Shown here: piece by piece, positions 37,667 to 46,774 of the stretch
How positions within the stretch are numbered: position 1 is the first letter of the stretch
How the letters are laid out: every line of letters starts with the position of its first letter
Assembly: GCA_004359425.1 (NCBI GenBank)
Contig: PTEU01000001.1
Span: 1,482,502-1,546,501, forward strand
Source: Ideonella sp. MAG2
GTDB taxonomy: Bacteria; Pseudomonadota; Gammaproteobacteria; Burkholderiales; Burkholderiaceae_C
DNA: 64,000 bases
Direction: 5' to 3'
Notes under the pieces: generated by a model
Told to the model about the DNA's origin: nothing
The model's input: only the letters and a program-made list of their open reading frames with translations
The model's database searches: none
Position numbers and translations under genes: made by a program

Positions 37667-38871
37667 ATGCGACGGCCCTTTTTCTGGCGCAAGGTTGCCC
37701 CTGCCCCCGCGCCGGAAGCCTCCCAGATTTTCGATTCCACGTTTGAGACCACGGTGGTGGTGGATCCTCCCTACCCATCTGGTGGTGGGCACGCGTCTGC
37801 TGCGTCGGACATTGACGCAGAGCCCCGGGAATCGACCGCCACCATTGGTCACGTAGGTCGCTACACCTTGCAAAGCGTCTTAGGTGAAGGCGGCTTGGGC
37901 ACGGTGTATGGGGCCTGGGACCCTTTGTTGTCCCGTGGCGTCGCCGTCAAGACTTTGCATCGGGGTGCAAGCCTGTCGCAAGACTCGACCATGCGCATCC
38001 TGCACGAGGCCAGGGCTGCGGCGCGCCTGAATCACCCCCACATCGTCACGGTATTCGATGCAGGTACCTCTGAGCGCGGTGTTTACATCGCCATGGAGCC
38101 GCTGCAAGGCCAAGACCTGCGCCAGGCTTTGCGTGAGGGCTGGCGTCCCTCGCCGACGGAGGCCGTCGGTTTGGTTCGCAAGGTTGCCGATGCGCTGGAA
38201 TACGCCCATCAAAAAGGGGTGATCCACTGCGACATCAAACCGGCCAACATTTTTCTGGTGAGCCGCAAGCACCCCAAGGTGCTGGATTTTGGAATTGCCC
38301 GGCTGAGCCATGGCAGCCGGGTGGCGGTGGACATGCCCGTCACGGGGTCGCCCTTTTATCTCGCCCCTGAACAATTGCGCGGGGAGCAGATTGACCGGCG
38401 CTGTGATGTCTACGCGCTGGGCGTCGTGCTGTTTGAAATGCTGACCGGTCAGCGCCCCTTTGTGGGTGACAGCGTGGAGGCGATCAGCCAAGCCGTGCTG
38501 AATGCCCCCACGCCTGCGGCGCGCATGGTCGACGGCAAGATTCCGCCCAACCTCTCGGCCTTGATCGCCAAAGCCATGGCCCGCAGCCCTGCGGACCGGC
38601 CAGAGTCGGCCCGCCAATTCTCGCAAGCCCTGCGCGGCTGGCTCCAGTCCTCAGAAGCAGAGTCGGTGCGAGGCAGGCGGCTCAGCCCACGGACCTGGGT
38701 TTTTTTAGGTGCCGCCTCTCTGCTGGCCGCTGGAGGGACGGCCTGGGTCCAAAACCATTGGTCCCACGCAGAGGAGCCTGCCCCAGAACCCCCAGCGCTC
38801 GGTGCGCCCGCCTCCCAGACTGTTCAGCCTCTAGCCTCGGTTGTGGCACCACCACCAACACCAGCCTCGGC
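37667..38871 (+). CDS. Membrane-bound Hanks-type Ser/Thr protein kinase, 3' end joined to ybgC
   Basis: About 400 residues. The kinase domain (residues about 65-330) has LGEGGLGTVYGAWDP, VAVKTL (ATP lysine), HCDIKPANIFLV, DFGIARL and APEQLRG. The catalytic loop reads HCD instead of HRD, so it is a non-RD kinase. A transmembrane helix (TWVFLGAASLLAAGGTAWV) at about 350 and a Pro-rich periplasmic tail follow. The C-terminus is unknown because the sequence passes into ybgC at about 38870. It may signal envelope or cell-division state, but partners are not visible. A 34-bp piece of the kinase domain also appears in ribD at 34808. Confidence 0.8.
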
Positions 38872-39153
38872 CGACTGGGCTTTGAACAACAGCAGTTGGC
38901 TGAGGCATCCGGCCTGATCTTTGTCGTCACTGAGGCCCAAATTCGCTATCTGCGCTCGGCCCGTCTGGACGACCTGCTGGCCATCAGCGTTTGCGTCCAG
39001 GAGTTGACCCCTACCACCATGCGTATTTTTCAGCAGGCCCATCTCGGCGAGACCGTGTTGTGCGAAGCCACCGTGCGCATTGCCTGCGTGCAGCGTGAAC
39101 GCATGCGCCCCAGCCGCATTCCTGCACCACTTCTTCAAGCCATTCGCCCATGA
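38872..39153 (+). pseudogene. ybgC: YbgC acyl-CoA thioesterase, N-terminal half missing
   Basis: The frame RLGFEQQQLAEASGLIFVVT and EAQIRYLRSARLDDLL to AIRP is the second half of the hotdog thioesterase that starts the tol-pal operon. The first about 40 residues, with the catalytic Asp (YYEDTDAGGVVYH region), are absent and replaced by the kinase reading in another frame. The stop overlaps the tolQ ATG (ATGA), the usual coupling. YbgC hydrolyses short acyl-CoA or acyl-ACP and is linked to phospholipid metabolism. Confidence 0.85.
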
Positions 39154-39842
39154 ATCAGGATCTGTCCATTGTGTCGCTCGTCATGCAAGCCAGCTGGGTG
39201 GTCCAGTTGGTCATTGCCGGGCTGTTGCTCATGTCGCTGGCCAGTTGGGCGGTGATCTTCGGCAAGTTGATTGGCATTTCGCGCATTCGAGGGCAGAACG
39301 AGAGCTTTGAACAGGAGTTTTGGTCCGGCAAAAACCTGTCTGACCTGTACAAAACCGCCAGCAACAAGGTGGACTCGGCCCCCATGGAGCGCCTGTTTGC
39401 CAGTGGCATGCGCGAGTTTTTGAAACTGCGCGACCGGCAGCTCGACGCAGGCTCTCAGCTCGACGGTGCCCGCCGCGCCATGCGGGCGAGCTTGCAGCGG
39501 GAGCTGGACACCATGGAGGGCAATATCGGTTTTCTGGCCTCGGTGGGCTCGGTCAGCCCCTATGTGGGCTTGTTCGGTACGGTCTGGGGCATCATGCATG
39601 CCTTCGTCGGGCTGTCGAATTTGCAGCAAGTGACCCTGTCCACCGTCGCTCCAGGCATTGCCGAAGCCTTGGTCGCCACCGCCATTGGCCTGTTTGCAGC
39701 CATTCCGGCGGTGGTGGCCTACAACCGCTTTTCGCGCGACATTGACCGTATCGCGATTCAGTTGGAGTCCTTCATGGATGAGTTCTCCAACATCTTGCAA
39801 CGCAACGTGGGCAATGCCGCAGGCACTGCCCCACTGCGCTGA
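39150..39842 (+). CDS. tolQ: TolQ
   Basis: 230 residues, ATG at 39150. Three transmembrane segments: WVVQLVIAGLLLMSLASWAVIF at the start, and two around ASVGSVSPYVGLFGTVWGIM and GIAEALVATAIGLFAAIPAV. With TolR it forms the proton channel that powers TolA and pulls the outer membrane in during division. Complete, and 14 bases before tolR. Similar in architecture to ExbB at 10636, but the operon with ybgC and tolA fixes the identity. Confidence 0.96.
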   Translation: MNQDLSIVSLVMQASWVVQLVIAGLLLMSLASWAVIFGKLIGISRIRGQNESFEQEFWSGKNLSDLYKTASNKVDSAPMERLFASGMREFLKLRDRQLDAGSQLDGARRAMRASLQRELDTMEGNIGFLASVGSVSPYVGLFGTVWGIMHAFVGLSNLQQVTLSTVAPGIAEALVATAIGLFAAIPAVVAYNRFSRDIDRIAIQLESFMDEFSNILQRNVGNAAGTAPLR

Positions 39843-39856
39843 AAGAGAGCCCGGAC

Positions 39857-40282
39857 ATGCCCGCCCTTGCATCCCGAGGCCGTGGCCGACGCCGCGCGAT
39901 GAGTGAGATCAATATGGTCCCCTTCATCGACGTGATGCTGGTGCTGCTCATCATCTTCATGGTCAGCGCACCACTGATCACCACCGGCGTGGTGGACCTG
40001 CCCTCCATGGGCAAGTCTCGTCAGCGTCCACAAAGCGTGATTGAGGTCATCATTGGCCCCGACGAAAAACTCAAAATGCGGGTTGATAAGACAGATCCCA
40101 CAGCCGTCAATGCCGCTCAGTTAGCTGCCAAGGTCAAAGAGGCGCAAGCCGGGAGCGCAGAGGTTCCGGTCATCATCTCGGCCGACAAACAGGTGCGGTA
40201 TGAGAGCGTGGTCAAGGTCATGGACACCTTGCAACGTGCTGGCGTGCTGCGCGTAGGCTTGGCGGTGCGGCAAGGCAGCTAA
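39857..40282 (+). CDS. tolR: TolR
   Basis: 141 residues. A basic N-terminus (SRGRGRRRAMSEINMVPFID) leads to the single helix VMLVLLIIFMVSAPLI with the essential Asp, then a periplasmic domain ending VLRVGLAVRQGS. It is the ExbD homologue of the Tol system and couples proton flow through TolQ to TolA. The stop lies 5 bases before tolA. Complete. Confidence 0.95.
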   Translation: MPALASRGRGRRRAMSEINMVPFIDVMLVLLIIFMVSAPLITTGVVDLPSMGKSRQRPQSVIEVIIGPDEKLKMRVDKTDPTAVNAAQLAAKVKEAQAGSAEVPVIISADKQVRYESVVKVMDTLQRAGVLRVGLAVRQGS

Positions 40283-40287
40283 GGCTT

Positions 40288-40839
40288 ATGCACCCGGCCT
40301 TGCGACACTCCACCATTCCCCTAGACGCTTTGCATCCGCCCAGGGCGGACGGACTGAGTGCGGGCGTGGCACTGTCCGTCGTGGTTCATATCGGCCTCAT
40401 TACCGCCCTCACGCTGGGCGTGCAGTGGCGCAGCAAAACTGACGAAGGCGTGGAAGCCGAGTTATGGGCCAATGAAAAGGCCCGCCAGGCCCATTTGCAA
40501 CGCATGCGAGAGCAATTGGCGGGCAGTGGTGGTCCTCAAAGCACGGGCACGGCCGCCAAGAGCGCGGGGCCTTCAGCGGGCTATGCCGGGCGTATCAAAG
40601 CTCGCATCCGGCCCAACATCCGGCTGCTGGACCCGGTCAGCGGCAACCCGGAGGCCACGGTCGAAGTGCGTGTCACGCCCGATGGCACCATCATCGGTCG
40701 CCGCCTTCTCAAACCCAGCGGTGACAAAGCCTGGGACGAGGCGGTGCTGCGAGCCATTGACAAAACAGAACGACTACCTCGAGACACGGACGGAAGCATT
40801 CCGCAGGTGTTCGAGATCAAATTCAATCCGCAGGACTGA
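40288..40839 (+). CDS. tolA: TolA with the central coiled-coil domain missing
   Basis: 183 residues where about 300 or more is usual. The N-terminal anchor helix (GVALSVVVHIGLITALTLGV) and VEAELW are normal, and the C-terminal domain (GYAGRIKARIRPNI, VEVRVTPDGTIIGRRL, DEAVLRAIDKTERLPRD) is complete. Between them only about 25 residues remain of the Lys/Ala/Glu-rich helix that spans the periplasm. The cut is in frame near 40470. TolA links the TolQR motor to Pal and TolB. Without the long helix it could not reach the outer membrane. Repeats in this domain make an assembly collapse likely. tolB and pal, usually next, are not in the window. Confidence 0.85.
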   Translation: MHPALRHSTIPLDALHPPRADGLSAGVALSVVVHIGLITALTLGVQWRSKTDEGVEAELWANEKARQAHLQRMREQLAGSGGPQSTGTAAKSAGPSAGYAGRIKARIRPNIRLLDPVSGNPEATVEVRVTPDGTIIGRRLLKPSGDKAWDEAVLRAIDKTERLPRDTDGSIPQVFEIKFNPQD

Positions 40840-40888
40840 TGAGGCTTGGGTGACGCCTGCTGGGCACCACCTCCTCCACGACCACAGA

Positions 40889-41392
40889 TTAAGCCTGGAC
40901 GCGGCTCTTGTAGGTCGCGCGCAGCACGCGCATCAGGGCCTTTTTGTCGGGGTCCGGTGCACCGCTGGCCACACGCTTCTCGATGGCTTTGTCCAGCGCA
41001 CCTTCCAAGCCATGGCGTGCCGTGGACCAGCTCGACTGGGCCGGTTTGCCTTCCGGTGTGGTCCAGGAGGCCACCACATACAGCACGGCTGACTCCGAAA
41101 ACTCTTCCCAGACGAAGCGGATGCCCGCCGCCGGGGTGGAGCTGCGCACATTGGGCTGCCCCTTGGGCGCACCACCGCGGCCCTGGCCCACAATCAGGCC
41201 TTGGGCTTTGGCTTCCTCCATTGCCGCACGCAGGGCCTTGCGTGGCCCGCCGTACTTGTTGACAGAGAAAGACTTGGTTTCCCCAGGGCCACCTCGGCCA
41301 CGGCGAAGTTGGTAGGACACCACTTCTCCAGAATAGCGAAGTGCCACCACATGGGCGCGCCCAGGGGTTTTTTGGCTCGTGCTTTGGCTCAT
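40889..41392 (-). CDS. Protein with two AP2-like beta-beta-beta-alpha repeats, unknown function
   Basis: 167 residues, complete. Two similar units are visible. The first is residues about 17-65 (GEVVSYQLRRGRGGPGETKS, then FSVNKYGGPRKALRAAMEEA), the second about 90-140 (LYVVASWTTPEGKPAQSSWS, then TARHGLEGALDKAIEKRV). The pattern of three strands, a K-x-F-S-x-x-K-Y-G turn and a helix recalls AP2/ERF-type DNA-binding domains. The similarity is by eye only. The protein is basic and lacks a signal peptide. It sits between tolA and tRNA-His on the opposite strand, with no operon partner. DNA or RNA binding is a reasonable guess. Confidence 0.55.
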   Translation of the reverse strand: MSQSTSQKTPGRAHVVALRYSGEVVSYQLRRGRGGPGETKSFSVNKYGGPRKALRAAMEEAKAQGLIVGQGRGGAPKGQPNVRSSTPAAGIRFVWEEFSESAVLYVVASWTTPEGKPAQSSWSTARHGLEGALDKAIEKRVASGAPDPDKKALMRVLRATYKSRVQA

Positions 41393-41560
41393 GAGAACCT
41401 TCCTTTACGGTGTTCGACAGCGATGGGGAGAATCTACAGCGCGACATCATGGAGGTAAGGCCCTATGAAGCGCGTGAAAACCCCTCAAATGTGTTAGTTG
41501 GTGATCCTAACGTATTGCTGACAGGCACATGACAACGAAGAGGACCGCATTCCTCAAAGC
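41393..41560. other. Intergenic, promoter side of the AP2-like gene
   Basis: Contains the minus-strand ribosome site AAGGAAGGTTCTC before the ATG at 41392. Otherwise nothing is recognised. Confidence 0.35.
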
Positions 41561-41589
41561 AAAAAGCCTGATTTCATGAGAAATCAGGC
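41561..41589 (-). terminator. Intrinsic terminator after tRNA-His
   Basis: On the minus strand a 10-bp perfect stem GCCTGATTTC/GAAATCAGGC with a 4-base loop is followed by TTTTT. It lies 24 bases past the tRNA 3' end. Confidence 0.85.
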
Positions 41590-41612
41590 CCTGCACGCTG
41601 ACGCGAAATCAA

Positions 41613-41689
41613 TGGGGTGGCTAATGGGACTCGAACCCACGACAACCAGAATCACAATCTGGGACTCTACCAACTGAGCTATAGCCACC
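41613..41689 (-). tRNA. tRNA-His (GTG)
   Basis: A 77-nt cloverleaf on the minus strand starts GGTGGCTATAGCTCAG, with the extra 5' G typical of tRNA-His. The anticodon loop TTGTGAT gives GUG. The T-arm is GTGGGTTCGAACCCC-like and the CCA end is encoded. It lies downstream of ppiD and is followed by a strong terminator. Confidence 0.96.
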
Positions 41690-41733
41690 GCTGAATAAGC
41701 AAGCATTATAGCCTGCCTTTTGCTCAATTTGGA

Positions 41734-43662
41734 TCAGCCCCCCGCAGATGGTGCGGACGCCGCCGTCGAGGCGCTCGCCGGAGCAGTGATCTTGACTTTC
41801 AGGCGACGCTTCAGCGCTTCGTAGTAAGCAGCCTCTTCGGCCTTGGCCAGGGCTTGGCTCACAAAGGGCTTGGCCCGCTCGTTGTCTGGGTCCGTCGCTT
41901 CTCGGGCCACCAGCTTGTTCACCTTGACGACCGCATAGCCCTCGCTCCCCAAGTCTACCCCCACCACCGCTGGGCCTTTGCTGATATCCGCCTTGAGCAC
42001 GGCCTCGACCACAGGGCGCGGCAGGTTTTGTGCCTGGGTGCGAGAAATCGTCTGCGACGGTGCCTGCATTTCAGTCGGCTTGGCTTTCACCGCTGCCAAG
42101 CGGGCCTCGCCCTCTGTGCGGGCCGCCTTGGTGGCTTGCTCTGTGCGCACGCGCTCCAGAACCTGCGCTTTCACTTCAGCCAGCGGCAACACGCGCTCGG
42201 GCTTGTGCTCCACTATCCGCGCCGACACCAACTGGTTGGGTGCTGTCTCAACCGCTTCGGTATTGCTCTTCTTCTTGATCGACTCCGCAGAGAAGATAGC
42301 ATCGAGCAACTTCTGTGAGGCCAAAGGGCCTGACGCACCGGGTGCCGGAGACTTGCGCACCACGGCCTGCGATTTCACCAACTTGTATTTGTCAATCACG
42401 GGCTGCAGGCTGTCCGGCTGCTCGTAGACGGTGTTGGTGAAAGTCTCGGCTTCCTTCAGGTAAGCCTCTTTAGCCTTTTGCGCACTCACCTCGGCCACGA
42501 TCTCGGCCTTCACCGCTTCAAAAGGCTTGACCTCACCGCCGCGACGCCCCGTTAGGCGAATGATGTGGTAGCCGAATTCGGACTCCACCACATTGCTGAT
42601 CTCGTCCACCTTGAGGGCAAAGGCCGCATCCTCAAAGGGCTTGGTCATGGCGTTGCGGCCAAAGTAATCGAGGTCGCCCCCATTGGCAGCCGAGCCTGGG
42701 TCTTGCGAGTTCTTCTTGGCGACCTCTGCAAACGTACCGGGGGCTTTGCGCAGCTCCGCCAGCAAGGCCTCGGCCTTGGCCTTGGCCGCCGCCTTCACGT
42801 CGGCCTTTGCCTCTTTGTCAGCGGCGATCAAGATGTGGCTGGCGCGGCGCTCTTCCGGCGCGGTATAGCGGGCCAGATTCTGTTTGTAATAGTCCTGCAG
42901 GTCGCTGTCGCTCAGGTTGACCTGCTTTTTCAGCACATCCAGGTCCAACACCGTGTACTCAATGCTGGCCTCTTCGGCGGAGCGGAACTCTGCGCTGTGC
43001 GCTTTGTAAAAGGCTTCGATGTCCGCGTCCGTGGGCTGAACTTTGGCCATGTACTCGGGCGTGTTGAAGCGCTGGATCTGCGCCTCGCGCCGCTCCAGCA
43101 TTGCGTCAAGTGCGGTGCCCGTCACCACAGCGCCCACCATTTGTGAACCACTGACACCTTGCGTGACTTGGCGCAAGGTCATGTCGCGGCGAACCGCTGC
43201 TTCAAAGCTGGCCGGGGTGTACCCCTGCTGCGCCAGCAGTTCACCGTAAGCCTTGGTATCGAACTTACCGTCTGCACCACGGAGCTTGGCAAGCTCAGGC
43301 ATGCGCTGCAACTCTGCCGCTAAGCGGTCGTCACTGACCGACAAATGCGATTTAGCGGCGGCTGCTGCCAGCACGCGTTCACGCACCAAGCTATCCAGCG
43401 TGGCGCGCTTCATCTGGGGCGTGTCGAACATCTTCACGTCGATATTCGGCATTTGCTGGCGCATGCGTTCGATCTGCTGCCGATGCGCCGCATCCAGTTC
43501 AGACTGTTTGATCTCACCGCCAGCCACTTCCGCCACCGTCTTGTTGGAGGCATCCATGAACGAGGAGTAGCCCTGCACGCCGAAAAAGACGAATGAAGGG
43601 AAGATCAGCAGCACCAGCAGGAACTGCAACCAGCGTTTGTGATCGCGAACGAAATCGAACAT
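41734..43662 (-). CDS. ppiD: Periplasmic folding chaperone PpiD (SurA-like, parvulin domain)
   Basis: 642 residues. An N-terminal anchor ([19 protein letters not shown]) is followed by a SurA-like chaperone region ([37 protein letters not shown]). A parvulin domain lies at about 270-365 ([50 protein letters not shown]). The C-terminal part is a second helical region with an Ala/Ser tail. PpiD is held in the inner membrane near SecYEG and helps newly exported proteins. It is downstream of hupB and tRNA-Val, as in many Beta- and Gammaproteobacteria. Confidence 0.93.
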   Translation of the reverse strand: MFDFVRDHKRWLQFLLVLLIFPSFVFFGVQGYSSFMDASNKTVAEVAGGEIKQSELDAAHRQQIERMRQQMPNIDVKMFDTPQMKRATLDSLVRERVLAAAAAKSHLSVSDDRLAAELQRMPELAKLRGADGKFDTKAYGELLAQQGYTPASFEAAVRRDMTLRQVTQGVSGSQMVGAVVTGTALDAMLERREAQIQRFNTPEYMAKVQPTDADIEAFYKAHSAEFRSAEEASIEYTVLDLDVLKKQVNLSDSDLQDYYKQNLARYTAPEERRASHILIAADKEAKADVKAAAKAKAEALLAELRKAPGTFAEVAKKNSQDPGSAANGGDLDYFGRNAMTKPFEDAAFALKVDEISNVVESEFGYHIIRLTGRRGGEVKPFEAVKAEIVAEVSAQKAKEAYLKEAETFTNTVYEQPDSLQPVIDKYKLVKSQAVVRKSPAPGASGPLASQKLLDAIFSAESIKKKSNTEAVETAPNQLVSARIVEHKPERVLPLAEVKAQVLERVRTEQATKAARTEGEARLAAVKAKPTEMQAPSQTISRTQAQNLPRPVVEAVLKADISKGPAVVGVDLGSEGYAVVKVNKLVAREATDPDNERAKPFVSQALAKAEEAAYYEALKRRLKVKITAPASASTAASAPSAGG

Positions 43663-43709
43663 GAGTCAGCCTTGTAGGGAGTGGCTTTACGCAAGTGCCA
43701 GATACGACA

Positions 43710-43731
43710 AAGGCGAACCGGGGTTCGCCTT
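43710..43731 (-). terminator. Hairpin between tRNA-Val and ppiD
   Basis: AAGGCGAAC, loop CGGG, GTTCGCCTT. On the minus strand it is followed by only TTT (the shared T's are TTTG), so it is a possible weak terminator for the hupB/tRNA-Val unit. Confidence 0.5.
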
Positions 43732-43805
43732 GAGTTGGGGGTCAGGATGCGACGCTTGAGATTCTAATCAAAGCCTGTGGCAAAGACCCGCTGGGGGCTT
43801 GGCAG

Positions 43806-43881
43806 TGGTGGGTGCTGAGGGGCTCGAACCCCCGACCTACGCCTTGTAAGGGCGCCGCTCTACCAACTGAGCTAAGCACCC
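43806..43881 (-). tRNA. tRNA-Val (TAC)
   Basis: A 76-nt cloverleaf on the minus strand begins GGGTGCTTAGCTCAGT. The anticodon stem-loop CCCTTACAAGG gives UAC. The T-arm is GGGGGTTCGAGCCCC and the CCA end is encoded. It lies 13 bases downstream of hupB. Confidence 0.96.
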
Positions 43882-43894
43882 ACTGCAACATTCC

Positions 43895-44167
43895 TCAGTT
43901 CAGTGCGTCTTTCAGGCCTTTGCCGGGCCGGAACTTCGGCACTTTAGCCGACTTGATCTTGATGGTCTCCCCAGTCTTGGGGTTGCGACCGCTGCGAGCA
44001 GCCCGCTTGGTGACGGCAAATGTACCAAAGCCAACGATCGATACGCTGCCGCCCTTTTTGAGCGTGGTCTTCACGCCACCGATGATGGCCTCCAGAGCGC
44101 GCGCCGCAGCGGCCTTGGAAATATCGGACTTCTGGGCGATGTGCTCGATCAATTCAGATTTATTCAC
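43895..44167 (-). CDS. hupB: DNA-binding protein HU
   Basis: 90 residues with a GTG start at 44167 ([20 protein letters not shown]), because the family begins exactly there and GAGAGGGGG precedes. The DNA-binding arm reads [20 protein letters not shown] and the end is [21 protein letters not shown] is the main nucleoid protein and binds bent DNA as a dimer. It precedes tRNA-Val and ppiD on the same strand. Confidence 0.96.
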   Translation of the reverse strand: MNKSELIEHIAQKSDISKAAAARALEAIIGGVKTTLKKGGSVSIVGFGTFAVTKRAARSGRNPKTGETIKIKSAKVPKFRPGKGLKDALN

Positions 44168-44370
44168 GAAGGTACCCCCTCTCAAATGACTCAAAAATCG
44201 CGTGGTGGGCGTCAAGGCACTGCCCATGCAGTACCCGGTCTGATAGATGGTTCGCCCGAATTGAGCGAAGAAATCATTGCAACCGACTCACCTGCCAGTG
44301 TCAGGCGCGGATGCGGATTCTATGCGCACTCTGGGCCGGTTCTGCGGTGCCAATTACGAGTTTGTGCAGA

Positions 44371-45447
44371 TCAGCCTTGAAGTGTTTCAGCAATGGCACG
44401 CCCCAGGTCAATCGTTCCTGCTTTGCCTCCTAAATCAGGGGTCAGCGGTGCGGCGGGGTCAGCCAACACCGCCTCTATGGCAGCCACCATCGAGTCATGC
44501 GCCTGGGGGTAGCCCAAGAACTGCAACATCAAGGCCCCTGACCAAATCTGCCCGATAGGGTTGGCGATGCCCCGCCCAGCAATGTCCGGTGCCGAGCCGT
44601 GTACGGGCTCGAACAGCGACGGCCATTGCCGCGTAGGGTTGAGATTGGCTGACGGCGCAATGCCAATGGTGCCTGTGCAAGCGGGCCCCAGGTCAGAGAG
44701 GATGTCACCAAACAAATTGCTGGCCACCACCACATCAAACTGCTGCGGGCGGCGCACGAAGTGGGCCGTCAAGATGTCGATGTGAAATTGATCCACTCGC
44801 ACTTCGGGGTACTGGGCTGACATCGCCGCCACGCGTTCATCCCAATAGGGCATGGAGATGGCGATGCCATTGCTTTTGGTGGCCGAGGTCAGATGTCGGC
44901 GTGGGCGGGTTTGCGCCAACTCGAAGGCGTACTTCAGCACCCGGTCTACGCCGTGGCGAGACATCACCGTTTCCTGGATCACGATCTCGCGCTCGGTGCC
45001 CTCAAACATCCGCCCACCCAAGCTGGTGTACTCCCCCTCGGTATTCTCACGCACGATCAACATATCGATATCGCCCGGGGCCAAGCCCGCCAGCGGCGAG
45101 CGCACGCCAGGCATCAAGCGCGCCGGACGCAGGTTGATGTACTGGTCGAACTCACGTCGGAACTTGAGCAATGAACCCCACAACGAGACGTTGTCCGGCA
45201 CCGTCGCTGGCCAACCCACAGCCCCGAAAAAAATAGCCTCGTAGCGAGACAGCGTGGACTTCCAATCATCGGGCAGCATCTGCCCATGCTGCTGCCAATA
45301 GGCGCAGCTCGCAAAGTCGAAATGGTCGAACTCCAAGGCAATGCCAAACCGCCGTGCGGCCGCCTCCAGCGTCCTCACGCCCTCGGGCACCACTTCGAGG
45401 CCAATGCCATCCCCCGGAATGACAGCAATGCGATGCGTGCGACTCAT
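44371..45447 (-). CDS. ttuC: Tartrate dehydrogenase/decarboxylase (isocitrate/isopropylmalate dehydrogenase family)
   Basis: 358 residues. The N-terminus IAVIPGDGIGLEVVPEG and the NAD/substrate motifs are family-wide. FFGAVGWPATVPDNVSLWGS and IVRENTEGEYTSLGGRM are typical of TtuC/YeaU (tartrate dehydrogenase, D-malate dehydrogenase) rather than LeuB. SNLFGDILSDLGPACTGTIG binds the metal. It oxidises and decarboxylates D-malate, tartrate or related acids with NAD+ and Mn2+. Its ATG overlaps the end of the EamA gene (ATGA), so both may be expressed together, with the exporter perhaps handling a related metabolite. Confidence 0.88.
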   Translation of the reverse strand: MSRTHRIAVIPGDGIGLEVVPEGVRTLEAAARRFGIALEFDHFDFASCAYWQQHGQMLPDDWKSTLSRYEAIFFGAVGWPATVPDNVSLWGSLLKFRREFDQYINLRPARLMPGVRSPLAGLAPGDIDMLIVRENTEGEYTSLGGRMFEGTEREIVIQETVMSRHGVDRVLKYAFELAQTRPRRHLTSATKSNGIAISMPYWDERVAAMSAQYPEVRVDQFHIDILTAHFVRRPQQFDVVVASNLFGDILSDLGPACTGTIGIAPSANLNPTRQWPSLFEPVHGSAPDIAGRGIANPIGQIWSGALMLQFLGYPQAHDSMVAAIEAVLADPAAPLTPDLGGKAGTIDLGRAIAETLQG

Positions 45448-46135
45448 TTCATAGCTCCTTGTTGATGGGTGGCTTGCGTTTGGCGAACCACCAAGGCGAC
45501 CCCCAAGACGGTGAGCGCGGCCCCCATCAAAGAGGGCGTGGTCAAGGCTTCGTCAAACAAGGCCCAGGCCAGCACCGCCGTACAGGGTGGCACCAGATAC
45601 ATCAGGCTGGTGACTTGGGTCGCCGCTCCACGCTGGATCAGCCACACCAGCAAGGAGCTGCCGCCCATGGTCAAAACCAGCACCGACCAGGCCATGGCTC
45701 CGACCAGATGAGGCACCCAAACAAGCCACACCATTGCCGGGTGGTGATCTGCCCGCGCCCACCCTGTGCAGACAGCCACAGCGCCGTCAGCAGCGGCTGC
45801 AGGCCCACAATCAGCGCCACAGCCCCGGCCGTGAGCCCCAACTTCACGGCGGACCACACACCGCCAAGATAGCCGCCGTGCAACAGTGCACCGGCCACCA
45901 ACAGGTGCCGCCACTGACCCGCACCGCGCGGCCAAGCAACACCGCTGGCCCGCACCCACGCACCCAGCAGCGCAATCGACAGCACATAACGCCAGGCCAG
46001 AAAGCTCATGGGCGGGGCATGGGGCATGCCATACCGGGCCACCACAAACCCTGTGCTCCAGATCAGCACGAACACGGCGGGCATCCACTGCACCCAAGAA
46101 GGCGCTGACGAGCCGGTGGGGCCAGACGCGGACAT
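45444..46135 (-). pseudogene. EamA-family transporter with internal deletion and frameshift
   Basis: ATG 46135 starts a frame with FVLIWSTGFVVARYGMP and SFLAWRYVLSIALLGAW, the usual first EamA repeat, up to ITTRQWCGLFG. From about 45720 another frame carries AMAWSVLVLTMGGSSLLVWL, SLMYLVPPCTAVLAWALFDE and VLGVALVVR to the stop. Together they give about 230 residues instead of about 300, so roughly 60-70 residues are lost along with the frame. Many EamA proteins export amino acids or metabolites. The gene lies directly before ttuC. The break is probably an assembly join. Confidence 0.8.
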
Positions 46136-46169
46136 GAAGAAGGGGCGCTTGGGCGGCAGGCCGACGATG

Positions 46170-46739
46170 TCAGCGCGCCTTGGCGCGGATCTCGGGCAAG
46201 GCCTTTTGGAGGTAATACACCATGGACCAGATGGTCAGCACGGCCGCCGCAATGATGAGCACCGTGCCCCAGAAGCGGGTGTCGAGGACGCCAAACAACA
46301 CACCGTTATAGAGCAGGAAGGGGATGGCCACCATCTGCACCGTGGTTTTGAGCTTGCCCAGCATATGAACGGCCACGCTGCGTGAGGCCCCGATCTGCGC
46401 CATCCATTCCCGCAGGGCCGAGATGGCAATTTCACGGCCGATGATGACCAGTGCGATCAAGGCATCTACCCGGCCATGCTCCACCAAAATCAGCAGTGAC
46501 GCACACACCAAGAATTTGTCGGCCACCGGGTCCAAAAAAGCCCCAAAGGCCGAGGTTTGGTTGAGCTTGCGCGCCAGGTAGCCGTCCAGCCAGTCGGTGA
46601 GCGCAAACACCACAAACATCACGGTGGCCAAGAGATTGCGCGTCGCCATGTCCCAGCTCGCCATCCCGTAAACGCCCACGATCAGCGGAATCGCGGCGAT
46701 GCGGGCCCAGGTCAGCAGGGTGGGGATGGTGAAAAACAT
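46170..46739 (-). CDS. pgsA: CDP-diacylglycerol-glycerol-3-phosphate 3-phosphatidyltransferase
   Basis: 189 residues, ATG at 46739 (MFFTIPTLLTWARIAAIP). The CDP-alcohol phosphotransferase motif DG-x2-AR-x8-G-x3-D-x3-D is visible as DWLDGYLARKLNQTSAFGAF then LDPVADKF. Four or five transmembrane helices. It makes phosphatidylglycerophosphate, the precursor of phosphatidylglycerol and cardiolipin. It is 36 bases downstream of the lipoprotein gene, with uvrC before that, matching the common uvrC-pgsA order in Proteobacteria. Confidence 0.95.
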   Translation of the reverse strand: MFFTIPTLLTWARIAAIPLIVGVYGMASWDMATRNLLATVMFVVFALTDWLDGYLARKLNQTSAFGAFLDPVADKFLVCASLLILVEHGRVDALIALVIIGREIAISALREWMAQIGASRSVAVHMLGKLKTTVQMVAIPFLLYNGVLFGVLDTRFWGTVLIIAAAVLTIWSMVYYLQKALPEIRAKAR

Positions 46740-46774
46740 GCGCGCATTCTGCCCTTGAAACCACCTACACGCCT

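Noticed and set aside
38108-38141. Possible true repeat family shared by ribD and the kinase gene
   Set aside because: Only two copies, both in the same frame, and one at an obvious break. A bridging artefact is more likely than a biological repeat.
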